Shown here: one piece after another, positions 1-9,711 of the stretch | Numbering within the stretch: position 1 is the first letter of the stretch | Layout of the letters: each line of letters begins with the position of its first letter | NCBI GenBank assembly: GCA_002337055.1 | Contig: DDFG01000003.1 | Location: forward strand, 62,001 to 126,000 | Length of the DNA: 64,000 nucleotides | Direction: 5' to 3' | From: Betaproteobacteria bacterium UBA1934 | Lineage (GTDB): Bacteria; Pseudomonadota; Gammaproteobacteria; Burkholderiales; Rhodocyclaceae | Position numbers and translations under genes: made by a program | The notes under the pieces: model-generated | Told to the model about the DNA's origin: nothing | Databases searched by the model: none | Seen by the model: the letters and a program-made list of their open reading frames with translations, nothing else

Positions 1-315
1 ATCCGTACGGCGAACCGGATGAACCCCCCCTCCCCAAACGGGGAGGATGACCCTCCGCGCCAAACAGCTTCCACGAAAACCCGCAAAGCGCATCACGCCG
101 CTTCCGCTGCCAAATTAATTAATCGATTCAATTCCTTAACCACGCGACGCCCGTCTGCAACATGCCAAATGCCGGCATGGCACGAAAAATAGCGGGGTGC
201 GAACCTTCCGAACGTACTGCGGCATCAGGGTTTTCCCTAAGATACAGCGCAGGCAGCCTTTGTTTCAATGAGCCTCATGCGCGATGCGAGGCATCGCCGT
301 CACGAGGAGAACAAC
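1..315. other. Intergenic region upstream of the PHB depolymerase gene
   Basis: I see no gene here. A 7-bp GC-rich hairpin (CCTCCCC/GGGGAGG, about 30-50) lacks a clear T-tract and may be the end of an upstream transcript. An AT-rich patch (about 114-135) lies before the depolymerase gene. Confidence 0.5.
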
Positions 316-1437
316 ATGGCAATCGAACAATTTTTGAAACTGCGCAAGATCGCGCTCTGCGCCGGCTCACTGGCCGCAGCCGTGCTCTGGTCGGGCGCTG
401 CTCAGGCGCTGACCTGCGGCGCTAATAGCGGCTACGTCTGCCAGGGTACCCAAACCCAGTATGGCGGCACCTTTGCCCCTGGCGTGGGTTACGGCGGCTT
501 TGGCGGCGGATCATGCACCGCCACAAAAACACCGGTCATCTTCATCCACGGCAATGGCGACAACGCCATCAGCTTTGACATGCCCCCAGGCAACGTGGCC
601 GGTTACACGACGCCACCGCGTTCCGTCTATGCCGAACTCAAGGCGCGTGGCTATAACGACTGCGAGATCTTCGGCGTTACCTACCTCTCGTCGAGCGAAC
701 AGAGTTCAGCGCAGTACAACTATCATTCCAGTAGCAAGTACGCCATCATCAAGGCCTTCATTGACAAGGTAAAGACCTACACCGGCAAAACTCAGGTCGA
801 TATCGTCGCACATTCGATGGGTGTTTCGATGGGTCTGGCGACGCTCCAGTATTACGGCAACTGGAGCAGCGTGCGCAAGTTCGTCAATATCGGTGGCGGG
901 GTGCGCGGCCTCTATAGCTGCTACTACACTGGTTACGCCAACGCGGCGGCCCCCACCTGCGGTTCGCAGAACTACTACGACAGCTACATCTTCGGGTTCT
1001 TCCCCGAAGGCTGGTATTACGGCCTCTGGATCAGCAACGCCTGGACCGGTACCGGCACCAGCCAATCGCTGCGCGAAATGCCGCAGAAGCACACCGGCGT
1101 GTCTTTCTACACCCTTTCGGCTGGCTTCAAGGATCAAGTTGGCTGCGCCACGGCATCGTTCTGGGCCGGCTGCGACCAGACCGCCAAGTTCTCGAGCACC
1201 ACGAGCAACGTCAAGGCCCAGATCAACGTCGGGGCAGGTTCAAACACCACGCAAGTTGACTGGAACTGGTCCGATGGCATGCCCTACAACGTCGGTGGCG
1301 GCGACACCACCAACGGCGTTGGCCACTTCCGCTCCAAGACCAATACTGGCGCAATCATCCAGCGCATGTTGCTGACGACCTGTACCGGTCTCGATTGCGC
1401 GGCGGATTACACCTACGGTCCGAAAGCCACTTACTGA
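316..1437 (+). CDS. phaZ7: Secreted native-PHB depolymerase, PhaZ7 type
   Basis: A 373-residue secreted alpha/beta hydrolase. I recognise it as close to PhaZ7 of Paucimonas lemoignei, which degrades amorphous (native) polyhydroxybutyrate granules outside the cell. Residues 1-31 form a signal peptide ending AQA, so the mature protein starts LTCG as in PhaZ7. In mature numbering the nucleophile motif AHSMG places the serine at 136, the PhaZ7 position. The oxyanion region is FIHGNG, and late Asp and His (GVGHF) complete the triad. The start at 316 has an upstream GAGGAG; an in-frame ATG at 268 would put extra sequence before the signal peptide. A terminator follows directly, so it is probably monocistronic. 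PhaZ7-like enzymes differ from ordinary PHB depolymerases in lacking linker and substrate-binding domains, as here. Confidence 0.93.
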   Translation: MAIEQFLKLRKIALCAGSLAAAVLWSGAAQALTCGANSGYVCQGTQTQYGGTFAPGVGYGGFGGGSCTATKTPVIFIHGNGDNAISFDMPPGNVAGYTTPPRSVYAELKARGYNDCEIFGVTYLSSSEQSSAQYNYHSSSKYAIIKAFIDKVKTYTGKTQVDIVAHSMGVSMGLATLQYYGNWSSVRKFVNIGGGVRGLYSCYYTGYANAAAPTCGSQNYYDSYIFGFFPEGWYYGLWISNAWTGTGTSQSLREMPQKHTGVSFYTLSAGFKDQVGCATASFWAGCDQTAKFSSTTSNVKAQINVGAGSNTTQVDWNWSDGMPYNVGGGDTTNGVGHFRSKTNTGAIIQRMLLTTCTGLDCAADYTYGPKATY

Positions 1438-1464
1438 TCGAGCAGCGCTTTCGCGCAAATCACC

Positions 1465-1492
1465 ACGGCGCCCTGCGGGGCGCCGTTTCTTT
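1465..1492 (+). terminator. Rho-independent terminator of phaZ7
   Basis: A 9-bp stem (ACGGCGCCC / GGGCGCCGT) with a short TGC(G) loop is followed by TTTCTTTT, 28 bases after the phaZ7 stop codon. Confidence 0.85.
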
Positions 1493-1584
1493 TATGTGCC
1501 AATGGCGCCCTACGCCGGTGCCATAGGCTAAAATTCATGGGAAACCGGTGTATTACACCGGCACCAAATGGGAATAGGGCCACC

Positions 1585-2406
1585 ATGGGTTTTCTGGATA
1601 ACAGACGCAGCCTGTTGCTGGACATCATCCGCCTGGCAACGCAGGCCGATTCCGTCGAGCAACTCGATGCGATCATCGACGGCCCGCTCAAAACCCTGCT
1701 CGGCTACGAAGTCATGGTCTGCGGCACCGGATTCTGGTCCGAGAGCGGGTCGTATGGGTATCGCTACTACTCGCATCATTTTCCGATCGAGTATTTTTTC
1801 GATCTGCGCAACCCCACGGGTGGCATCGACAGCCCGTTAATGGCCCGCTGGCGAGAAACGCAGAAACCTGTGTGGTTCGAGAGCGGCCGCGACAACGCGG
1901 CATTTCCCGCCGAGTGGGTGGAATTGTTCAACCGGTACGACTTGCGCAACATTATTGGCCATGCCACGCTGGATCGCCTGGGCGTGGTCGGCCAATATTT
2001 CGTGTTCGCTAGGCTCTCCAGCGAAACCGGTCCGGAACAGGCTGAAATGCTTGAACTGGTGACACCCAGCCTGAGCATTGCGCTCGCCCGAGCGCTTGAG
2101 AGCGAGGGAAACGAAGACGCCTTTGCCGGAGGCATCCAGGCTCTGATCAGCAAACGCCAACGCGATATCCTCCAATGGATATATCACGGCAAAACGAACT
2201 GGGAAATCTCCAAGATCCTCGACATCAACGAAGAGACGGTGAAATACCACGTCGACCAGGCGATGAGCAAACTGAACGTCAAGACCCGCGCGCAGGCGGT
2301 CGGGCGAGCCCTTGAAATCGGCGCCATTTCGCCGATCAAGCGCATGGTCAATACCGAACCCTTGCTAAAAAAGAAAAGCAAGGCAGTACCCAGCAAACTC
2401 AAATAG
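1585..2406 (+). CDS. LuxR-type transcriptional regulator
   Basis: A 273-residue protein with a C-terminal LuxR/GerE helix-turn-helix (about residues 195-250: SKRQRDILQWIYHGKTNWEI...EETVKYHVDQAMSKLNV). The N-terminal half resembles the autoinducer-binding fold of LuxR regulators only loosely; the ligand is unknown. I chose ATG 1585, preceded by GGAATAGGG; the frame is also open from an ATG at 1537. It lies between the depolymerase and the glycogen cluster. No luxI-like synthase is nearby, so it would be a solo LuxR regulator. A role in controlling storage polymers is possible but is only inferred from position. Confidence 0.8.
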   Translation: MGFLDNRRSLLLDIIRLATQADSVEQLDAIIDGPLKTLLGYEVMVCGTGFWSESGSYGYRYYSHHFPIEYFFDLRNPTGGIDSPLMARWRETQKPVWFESGRDNAAFPAEWVELFNRYDLRNIIGHATLDRLGVVGQYFVFARLSSETGPEQAEMLELVTPSLSIALARALESEGNEDAFAGGIQALISKRQRDILQWIYHGKTNWEISKILDINEETVKYHVDQAMSKLNVKTRAQAVGRALEIGAISPIKRMVNTEPLLKKKSKAVPSKLK

Positions 2407-2451
2407 GTCAGCCGCGCTTTTGCCACGTCTCCCAGCGCCGCGCGACTGCGT

Positions 2452-4329
2452 TCAATCGCGCCGTAATACCACTGCCGCCAATGGCGGCAGCGTGACTTCA
2501 ACACAGGCCGGTCGCCCCATCCAGGGCGAGGCGACCGCCTCCAACCCGCCACCGTTGCCGACATCGCCCCCCCCGTAGAAGGTGGAATCGCTATTCAGTA
2601 CCTCGACATAACGTCCCGCGTGCGGTACCCCCAGACGATAGGCACGGCGCACCACCGGCGTGAAATTCATGGCCACCACCACATAGCGACCGTCCTGCCC
2701 GAGGCGGATCCAGGACAGCACGGAATGAGCGTTGTCGTGACAGTCTATCCACTGAAAGCCATACGCCTCGCAATCGAGTTCATGCATCGCCGGCTCGTCG
2801 CGGTACAAACGGTTGAGATCGCGCGACAGGCGCTGGATGCCGGCATGTCTGCTGTCGGCCAGCAGCCCCCAGTCCAGTTCGCGTTTCTCCGCCCATTCCC
2901 GCCATTGACCCAGTTCCCCCCCCATGAACATCAATTTCTTGCCGGGCGACAAGGCCTGCCAGGCCAACAAGAGACGGAGGTTGGCAAAACGCTGCCAGTC
3001 GTCGCCTGGCATTTTGCCGATCAAAGAACCCTTCCCATGAACAACCTCGTCATGCGAGAGCGGCAAGGTGAAATTTTCTGAATACGCATACATCTGACCG
3101 AACGTCAGTTCATCGTGATGCCAGGTGCGGTGGATAGGATCGCGCCGGAAATAAGCCAGACTGTCATTCATCCACCCCATGTTCCACTTCAACGAAAACC
3201 CCAGACCGCCCAGATAGGTGGGTCGCGAAACCGCCGGCCACGCGGTAGATTCCTCGGCAATGGTCAACGCGCCCGGACAGGCGCCATGCACCAGTACGTT
3301 CAACTCCTTCAGAAATTCGATGGCTTCGAGATTTTCGCGCCCACCATGCCGGTTGGGCAACCATTCGCCTTCTTTGCGCGAATAATCGAGATACAGCATC
3401 GAGGCCACGGCATCGACACGCAACCCGTCGAAGTGAAATTCGGAAAGCCAGTAGAACGCCGACGACAGCAGAAAACTCCTGACCTCGTGCCGCCCGTAGT
3501 TGAAGATATGGGTGCCCCAGTCGGCGTGGAGCCCCAGGCGTGGATCGGCATGTTCATACAGGGCCGAACCGTCATAGCGGGCAAGAGCCCAGTCGTCCTG
3601 TGGAAAATGGCCAGGCACCCAGTCGAGAAAGACGCCCAATCCGGCACAGTGGCAGGCTTCGATAAAGGCCCTCAGTTCGTCCGGACTGCCGTGCCGCGCG
3701 GTCGGCGCGAAATAGCCGGTGGTCTGGTAGCCCCATGACTCGTCGAGCGGATGCTCGGTCACCGGCATCAACTCAAGATGTGTGTAGCCCTGATCGAGGG
3801 CATACGGTATCAGTCGATCGGCCAGGTCGCCCCAGTGGTAGAAACGACCGTCAGGATGGCGCATCCACGAGCCTGCATGCACTTCGTAGATATTGATCGG
3901 CGCATGCAACCAGTCCCGGTTGGCGCGGCGCTCCATCCAGACCCCGTCTTGCCAGCAATGTGCGGAAGGCGCCACAATGCGCCCCGCCGTCCCTGGACGC
4001 TGCTCGAACGCACGCGCATAGGGGTCGCATTTTTCCAGTACCTCGCCGCTATCGCGGTTGACCAGTGCAAACCGGTACAATTGACCGGGCTGCGCACCGG
4101 TTACCCGGGCTTCCCAGATGCCCGAAGCACCGAGCGAGCGCAGGTTGTCCACTCCATGCCGCCAATCGTTGAACTCTCCGATGACCGATACCACCGAGGC
4201 ATTCGGTGCCCAGACCCGAAAGACCGTGCCGTCAGCATCGGCTTCGGCGCCAAGCAGTCGCCACGCTTGGGTGTGCCTGCCTTCGTTGAAAAGATACAGG
4301 TCTTGCGCTAGCGTTCTATCATCTTGCAT
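2452..4329 (-). CDS. glgB: 1,4-alpha-glucan branching enzyme
   Basis: A 625-residue GH13 enzyme that makes alpha-1,6 branches in glycogen. It has an N-terminal CBM48-like domain (FRVWAPNA...EFNDW) and then the (beta/alpha)8 barrel. The catalytic motifs are DGLRVDAV (Asp nucleophile, about residue 305), IAEEST (acid/base Glu, about 360) and LSHDEVVHG (about 425). The C-terminal all-beta domain is complete. The length fits GlgB proteins without the extra N1 domain. The SD sequence is AGGAGGG, 7 bases before the ATG. It is divergent from glgC with only 25 bp between the two start codons. Confidence 0.96.
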   Translation of the reverse strand: MQDDRTLAQDLYLFNEGRHTQAWRLLGAEADADGTVFRVWAPNASVVSVIGEFNDWRHGVDNLRSLGASGIWEARVTGAQPGQLYRFALVNRDSGEVLEKCDPYARAFEQRPGTAGRIVAPSAHCWQDGVWMERRANRDWLHAPINIYEVHAGSWMRHPDGRFYHWGDLADRLIPYALDQGYTHLELMPVTEHPLDESWGYQTTGYFAPTARHGSPDELRAFIEACHCAGLGVFLDWVPGHFPQDDWALARYDGSALYEHADPRLGLHADWGTHIFNYGRHEVRSFLLSSAFYWLSEFHFDGLRVDAVASMLYLDYSRKEGEWLPNRHGGRENLEAIEFLKELNVLVHGACPGALTIAEESTAWPAVSRPTYLGGLGFSLKWNMGWMNDSLAYFRRDPIHRTWHHDELTFGQMYAYSENFTLPLSHDEVVHGKGSLIGKMPGDDWQRFANLRLLLAWQALSPGKKLMFMGGELGQWREWAEKRELDWGLLADSRHAGIQRLSRDLNRLYRDEPAMHELDCEAYGFQWIDCHDNAHSVLSWIRLGQDGRYVVVAMNFTPVVRRAYRLGVPHAGRYVEVLNSDSTFYGGGDVGNGGGLEAVASPWMGRPACVEVTLPPLAAVVLRRD

Positions 4330-4338
4330 GACATTTCC

Positions 4339-4348
4339 CTCCTAGGAG
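4339..4348. promoter_or_regulatory. Palindromic Shine-Dalgarno serving both glgB and glgC
   Basis: The perfect palindrome CTCCTAGGAG lies in the 25-bp gap between the divergent glgB (4329) and glgC (4355) starts. Read on either strand it supplies AGGAG at a usable distance from an ATG. The gap is too short for two conventional promoters, so at least one promoter must lie inside the opposite gene. Confidence 0.8.
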
Positions 4349-4354
4349 CGCACC

Positions 4355-5683
4355 ATGTCCGCCGCCCATCCCAACACTTCGTCGTCACCCGCTGCGGTAT
4401 CGCAGGAACATCACGATAATGATCGTTTCATCAGCCAGCTTACGCGCGGCACTTTTGCCATCATTCTGGCCGGCGGACGCGGCACCCGGCTGAAGCAGTT
4501 GACGGACTATCGCTCCAAACCCGCCGTGCCTTTCGCCGGCAAGTTCCGCATCATTGATTTTACGCTCTCGAACTGCGTCAATTCCGGCATCCGAAAAATA
4601 GGCGTCGCCACGCAGTACAAGGCACACAGCCTGATCCGCCACATTCAGCGCGGATGGAGTTTTCTCGACGGGCGCTTTGACGAATTCATCCAACTTCTGC
4701 CCGCCCAGCAACAACTCGACGAGGAAAAGTGGTACCAGGGAACGGCTGATGCAGTCTATCAGAATATGCATTTTCTTCGCCGTTACCAACCCGAACACAT
4801 CCTCGTCGTCGCCGGCGACCATATCTACAAGATGGACTACGGTCGCATGCTAGCCGCCCATGTTCGCCACCAGGCCGACATGACCGTCGCCTGCATCGAT
4901 GTGCCGATCGAGGATGCCAGGGAATTCGGGGTCATGCATGTCAATGAAGAGCAGCGTGTCATCGCCTTCGTCGAAAAGCCCAAGGAGCCACCGCCGATGC
5001 CCGGCCAACCGGACCGCGCGCTGGCCTCGATGGGCGTGTACATCTTCAATGCCCGCTTCCTCTTCGAGCAGTTGCAGCGCGACGCGGACGAACCCAAGTC
5101 GTCGCACGATTTCGGCAAGGACATCATTCCGCACATCGTTCCCCGCTACCGTGTTTTTGCACATCGCTTTGCCGATTCCTGCGTCGGCATGAACGAACAG
5201 CAAGTGCCGTATTGGCGGGATGTCGGCACCATCGACGCCTACTGGGAAGCCAACATGGATCTCACGCAGGTTACGCCGGAACTCAACCTGTACGACCGCA
5301 ACTGGCCGATCTGGACGTGGCAGGAACAGCTACCGCCGGCCAAGTTTGTATTTGACGACGACGAGCGCCGTGGCTATGCGGTGGATTCGGTGGTTTCCGG
5401 TGGCTGTATCGTCTCCGGCGCGCGTCTCCGGCGTTCGATGCTATTTTCCAGCGTGCATGTGCATAGCTGGGCCGAAGTCGAGGATTGCGTCGTGCTACCG
5501 CAAGTCGACATCGGGCGGCACGCCGTCTTGAAGCGCTGCGTCATCGACAAACGCTGTGTCATTCCGCCCGGCATGCAGATCGGTGTCGATCCGGAAGCCG
5601 ACCGTAAACGCTTTTACGTCAGCCCACGCGGCATTACACTGGTGACGCCGGAAATGCTGGGCCAAGGAGCCAGCGAAGCATGA
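4355..5683 (+). CDS. glgC: Glucose-1-phosphate adenylyltransferase (ADP-glucose pyrophosphorylase)
   Basis: A 442-residue nucleotidyltransferase that forms ADP-glucose from glucose-1-phosphate and ATP, the committed step of glycogen synthesis. It has the glycine-rich nucleotide-binding motif LAGGRGTRL (about residues 37-45) followed by SKPAVPFAGKFRIIDF, the conserved YQGTADAVYQN, and VVAGDHIYKMDY. A left-handed beta-helix forms the C terminus. It is the first gene of an operon: its stop overlaps the start of the GH57 gene by 4 bases (ATGA). Confidence 0.96.
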   Translation: MSAAHPNTSSSPAAVSQEHHDNDRFISQLTRGTFAIILAGGRGTRLKQLTDYRSKPAVPFAGKFRIIDFTLSNCVNSGIRKIGVATQYKAHSLIRHIQRGWSFLDGRFDEFIQLLPAQQQLDEEKWYQGTADAVYQNMHFLRRYQPEHILVVAGDHIYKMDYGRMLAAHVRHQADMTVACIDVPIEDAREFGVMHVNEEQRVIAFVEKPKEPPPMPGQPDRALASMGVYIFNARFLFEQLQRDADEPKSSHDFGKDIIPHIVPRYRVFAHRFADSCVGMNEQQVPYWRDVGTIDAYWEANMDLTQVTPELNLYDRNWPIWTWQEQLPPAKFVFDDDERRGYAVDSVVSGGCIVSGARLRRSMLFSSVHVHSWAEVEDCVVLPQVDIGRHAVLKRCVIDKRCVIPPGMQIGVDPEADRKRFYVSPRGITLVTPEMLGQGASEA

Positions 5684-7356
5684 GCGAGGCCACCTCAAAA
5701 CCCGCCGACGTCACCCAATCGGTTGACCTGGCCTTTCTCTGGCACATGCATCAGCCGGATTACCGGCATCCCGAGACCGGCCTGTTCGTGTTGCCCTGGG
5801 TGCTGCTTCACAGCATCAAGGACTACGCCGACATGGCTGGACATCTCGAACGGCATCCGCACATCCGCTGTACCGTGAATTTCGTGCCGGTGCTGCTCGA
5901 CCAGATCGAAGATTACGCCGACCAGTTCGACCGCCAGATCTGGCGCGATCCACTGCTCGCCGTCACAGCCAGCGGGCGGGCCGATGCCACGGAGCGCGCC
6001 TGGCTGCTCGACATGGCGTTTCGCGGCCACGCCGCGACGCTGATTGAACCTTTTGCGCCCTACCGTCGTTTGCGGGATATCCGCGACTTCATGCAGCAAT
6101 GCGGACGCGCTTGCGAGGCTTATCTGGGCGATGCCTATTTCAGCGACCTGGCCTGCTGGATGCTGCTTGCCTGGACCGGCGAAACCCTGCGCCGCGACAG
6201 CCAGGCTCTGCGTCGCCTGATGGCACAGGGTGAAGGTTTCGACGCGGATGACAGAAGAATGCTACTCGCCACATTAGGCGAGGTAGTACGCGGCATCGTG
6301 CCGCGCTACCGCGACCTCGCCGCCCAACGGCAGATCGAACTCAGTTGCACCCCATCGCACCATCCGTTGGCGCCGCTGATGCTCGATTTTGAAAGCGCCC
6401 GTGAAGCCTGGCCCGATTGCCGGCTACCCAGCGCGCCAAACTACCCGGGCGGACGCACGCGCGTCGCTGCCCACCTCGAACAGGCGCGGGAAAGCCACAC
6501 GCGCCGTTTCGGCCAACCGCCTGCTGGATTGTGGCCAGCCGAAGGCGCCTTATCGACGGCATTTCTGGGCCAGATCGGCGAGGTAGGTTTTACCTGGGCC
6601 GCGACCAGCCAGAGCGTGCTCAGGAACTCGCTAGGCTCCGAAGCGTCCCCGCACCGTCCATGGCGTTCCCCTGACGGTACGCTGACCCTCTTTTTCCGCG
6701 ACGAAAAACTCTCCGACCTGATCGGATTTGAATATTCCCGTTGGCACGGCCGCGATGCCGCGCGCCATTTGATTGCAGAACTCGAAAGCATGGCCGTACA
6801 GTCGCCCGGCGCCCTCGTTCCCGTCTTTCTCGATGGCGAAAACGCCTGGGAATATTATCCCTACAACGGCTGGTATTTCTTTGATGATCTCTACACCCTG
6901 CTGGCCACTCATGCGCGCATCCGCACGCTGACTCTGTCGGAATGCGCGACCGCGCACGCCGCTCAGCGCTTGCCTATGAACCGTTTCACGGCGGGAAGCT
7001 GGGTGTTCGGCACGTTTTCGACCTGGGTCGGACATCCCGACAAAAATCGCGCATGGGATCTTCTATGCGAAGCCAAATCGTCAGCCGACCGCGTCCTCGC
7101 CCAGCCCAACCTGGCCGAAAACCGCCGAACAGCCATTCTGGAGCGCCTGTCGATTTGCGAAAGCTCAGACTGGTTCTGGTGGTTTGGCGGTGACAATTCG
7201 CCACACTCTGTGGCCTGTTTTGACCGACTATTCAGGGACAATCTGCGAGCGCTGTACGGTCTGCTTGATCTGCCGGCGCCCCGACGCCTGGAGGAACCAA
7301 TCAGCCGCGGCGGCCGCGACGCTGAAGTCGGCGGCACCATGCGCCGCGCGAGCTGA
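5680..7356 (+). CDS. Glycoside hydrolase family 57 protein (alpha-glucan acting)
   Basis: A 558-residue GH57 protein. It shows the family motif HMHQP near the N terminus (about residues 22-26), the WPAEGA motif holding the catalytic glutamate (about 287), and LFFRDEKLSDLIGFEY (about 345) holding the catalytic aspartate. GH57 members are alpha-amylases, 4-alpha-glucanotransferases, branching enzymes or amylopullulanases; the sequence alone does not decide which. It overlaps glgC by 4 bases, so it is translationally coupled and belongs to glycogen metabolism, probably maltodextrin remodelling or debranching. Confidence 0.88.
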   Translation: MSEATSKPADVTQSVDLAFLWHMHQPDYRHPETGLFVLPWVLLHSIKDYADMAGHLERHPHIRCTVNFVPVLLDQIEDYADQFDRQIWRDPLLAVTASGRADATERAWLLDMAFRGHAATLIEPFAPYRRLRDIRDFMQQCGRACEAYLGDAYFSDLACWMLLAWTGETLRRDSQALRRLMAQGEGFDADDRRMLLATLGEVVRGIVPRYRDLAAQRQIELSCTPSHHPLAPLMLDFESAREAWPDCRLPSAPNYPGGRTRVAAHLEQARESHTRRFGQPPAGLWPAEGALSTAFLGQIGEVGFTWAATSQSVLRNSLGSEASPHRPWRSPDGTLTLFFRDEKLSDLIGFEYSRWHGRDAARHLIAELESMAVQSPGALVPVFLDGENAWEYYPYNGWYFFDDLYTLLATHARIRTLTLSECATAHAAQRLPMNRFTAGSWVFGTFSTWVGHPDKNRAWDLLCEAKSSADRVLAQPNLAENRRTAILERLSICESSDWFWWFGGDNSPHSVACFDRLFRDNLRALYGLLDLPAPRRLEEPISRGGRDAEVGGTMRRAS

Positions 7357-7377
7357 GGTTCCCAGACAAGACGGCTC

Positions 7378-9000
7378 TCACCGAATGTAACGGAAATAAC
7401 CAACCAGCTCGCGCAACTGTCGCGCCACGTCCAGCATCGCACTTGCCCGCTCATTGACAGCGGCGATAGCTTTGCTGGTCTGATCGATAGCTCCAACAAT
7501 ACCCTCGACCTGACCCGCGATCTCCTCACCGACGCGCGACTGTTGCCCCGTCGATTCGGCAATCTGGTGCGACATGTCGACGACGCTCTGACCCTGCTCG
7601 GCTACCTCGCTCAGTTCGGTCTCGGCTTTGACCATCGCCTCGTCGGTACGCGCGACATGACTACCCGCCGCTTCCATGCCGGCCACCGCAGTCTGGGTCT
7701 TTGCCTGTATCTCGGAAACCGAAGCCGTGATTTCCCGCGTTTGCAGGCTGGCACGCTCGGCCAGCTTTCGAACTTCATCCGCGACCACCGCAAAACCCCG
7801 GCCGGATTCGCCGGCACGTGCCGCTTCAATGGCCGCATTGAGCGCCAGCAGGTTGGTTTGCTCCGAAATCCCCGCAATGGCACTGGTCACCTGACCGATG
7901 GCGAAGATGGATTTAAACAGCTCGGCCATGGTCGTCTCGGCCTGTCGAACCGTATCGACTACGTTGCGCGTAGCGACACGGCTCTCGCCCATGCTAGATG
8001 ACGCATTATTGACCAGCGAACGCGATGCGAGCGCCGCCTCAGCTGCCAATTTCGAAGAACTCGCCACCTCTTCGACAGACACTGCCAGTTGCTCAACCGC
8101 CGCCGCGATACGATTGGCCGATTCTGCCTGCGCTGTCGACACCCGGTAGGTTTCCGTCATCTCGCGGTTGACCAGTGCGGCGCCCTCACTAACCTCACGG
8201 GCGACTTCACCGACTTCGGCCATCATGGCTTTGATATGCGTCTGCATGGTGATCAGCGCATTGTTCAGCTGGCCAAGTTCATCGGTCCGTTGCAGCGGAA
8301 TACGTTCAGTCAGATCGCCTTGGCCGATCCGGTCGAGACAGACCGTAATACGCTGAAGGTGATCAAGATTGCGGTTCTGTAGCGCAATCAACAAACCGCC
8401 CACCACTACACCCAGAGCCGTGCAAACAGCCAGAACGCCTCCTGCCAAGCCGGACGACAGACCGATGGCGCCACCGAAGCCCGCGCCCGCCGCGCCCAGC
8501 AACTGGAACAGCAGCATCACGGCGACCAGCCCGGTCAGCTTGCCACGCAGTGATTGGCGCACCCACCACCCTGTTTTCGGCAGGCGTGCATCGCCCGCGT
8601 TGAGACGCGCATACAATGCCTCGGCCTCGCCGATTTCCTGCCGACTGGGCGGCGTACGGACCGACATGTAGCCGATGGTCTGATCATTCTGCCGCACCGG
8701 CACGACCAAAGCTTCGACCCAATAATGATCGCCGTTCTTGCAGCGATTTTTGACAATGCCCCGCCAGGGACTGCCTGCCTTGACCGTCCGCCACAAATCG
8801 GCAAACGCAGCTGACGGCATGTCCGGATGGCGAACGAGATTGTGACTCTGCCCTATGGTTTCTTGCCGTGTGAAACCACTGATCTCAACAAAGGCATCGT
8901 TGGCGTAGGTAATCACGCCCTTGAGGTCGGTGCGTGACACGATGTATTTTCCAACGGGGAAAGGACGTTCGACTTGGCTGACAGGCAGGTTCTTCTTCAT
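7378..9000 (-). CDS. Aer-like chemoreceptor (PAS, membrane anchor, MCP signalling domain)
   Basis: A 540-residue methyl-accepting chemotaxis protein. An N-terminal PAS domain (about residues 15-120, DLKGVITYANDAFVEISGF) has the layout of Aer, so an FAD-based redox or oxygen sensor is likely. Two closely spaced hydrophobic segments (about 150-205) anchor it without a periplasmic domain. A HAMP region follows, then the cytoplasmic coiled coil with the conserved hairpin tip (ISEQTNLLALNAAIEAARAGE...GFAVVADEVRKLAE, about 375-420). It lies on the opposite strand from the glycogen genes and is probably transcribed alone. Confidence 0.93.
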   Translation of the reverse strand: MKKNLPVSQVERPFPVGKYIVSRTDLKGVITYANDAFVEISGFTRQETIGQSHNLVRHPDMPSAAFADLWRTVKAGSPWRGIVKNRCKNGDHYWVEALVVPVRQNDQTIGYMSVRTPPSRQEIGEAEALYARLNAGDARLPKTGWWVRQSLRGKLTGLVAVMLLFQLLGAAGAGFGGAIGLSSGLAGGVLAVCTALGVVVGGLLIALQNRNLDHLQRITVCLDRIGQGDLTERIPLQRTDELGQLNNALITMQTHIKAMMAEVGEVAREVSEGAALVNREMTETYRVSTAQAESANRIAAAVEQLAVSVEEVASSSKLAAEAALASRSLVNNASSSMGESRVATRNVVDTVRQAETTMAELFKSIFAIGQVTSAIAGISEQTNLLALNAAIEAARAGESGRGFAVVADEVRKLAERASLQTREITASVSEIQAKTQTAVAGMEAAGSHVARTDEAMVKAETELSEVAEQGQSVVDMSHQIAESTGQQSRVGEEIAGQVEGIVGAIDQTSKAIAAVNERASAMLDVARQLRELVGYFRYIR

Positions 9001-9153
9001 CGACAGGCTATATTGGCAGATTGGCTGGATGGATTCAGCCTATCATATTACCTCTGTCTTATTGCCGACGCAGATCAAAGCCAGCCACAAAATTCGCCAC
9101 ATTGCTCAATTACAACGCCCCAAAATGGGTGGCGGTAGTGAATACCCCCTGAT

Positions 9154-9576
9154 CTACGGCAATACAGCTTCAATGCGTGCCAGTAGCCAGATAAGGGCCT
9201 CATCGGAATCATGGAAAAAGGCGACCGGCTCGCCTGCTTGCCGATACATGCGTTCGAGCATGTTGCGAACCAGAGATTCGCCATAGACACGCTCAAACAC
9301 AACGGCTGTTCCGCAGCGTCCAAGTTTGCGGTGTGCACGAATGCCCTCGACCATCGATTCGAGCGACTCGGGCGTGTGAATGCCTTCCTCGACAACCGTC
9401 GCCAGCACTCCCCAAGGTGCACCAAACAACGGCGCCATCTTCTGGGCAAGATCAGCCTTATATTGCTCGATCAACTCCCTGTTCCAGGGGCCGCGCGCGC
9501 GTAGATGGAGAACGCGTCCCCGTACGGCGTATTCAAATTGTCCGTGCGGTTGGAATGCAGATTTGGTCATCGTCAT
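9154..9576 (-). CDS. Conserved small protein of unknown function, STAS/SpoIIAA-like fold possible
   Basis: A 140-residue soluble protein. The alternating pattern (EYAVRGRVLHLRARGPWN...; PWGVLATVVEEGIHTPESLESM) resembles SpoIIAA/STAS-like small domains, but I see no diagnostic motif. Two in-frame ATGs (9576 and 9570) are equally plausible starts and neither has a strong SD sequence. It sits between an Aer-like receptor and glgP, both read in other transcription units. Confidence 0.65.
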   Translation of the reverse strand: MTMTKSAFQPHGQFEYAVRGRVLHLRARGPWNRELIEQYKADLAQKMAPLFGAPWGVLATVVEEGIHTPESLESMVEGIRAHRKLGRCGTAVVFERVYGESLVRNMLERMYRQAGEPVAFFHDSDEALIWLLARIEAVLP

Positions 9577-9711
9577 TCATTTTGAGCGATATCTTACTCA
9601 TTGTAGTGTCCAAAACCACAAACCGTCGAACCAAACTCGCGCCCGCACGCCCAGCCGATGGCGGACCCTTACATTACAATATCAGTGACCCAACCTTTCG
9701 TGGAGACCGTA

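Noticed and set aside
9658..9711. Longer glgP start
   Set aside because: The added 18 residues are not in the family and the SD sequence supports 9712.
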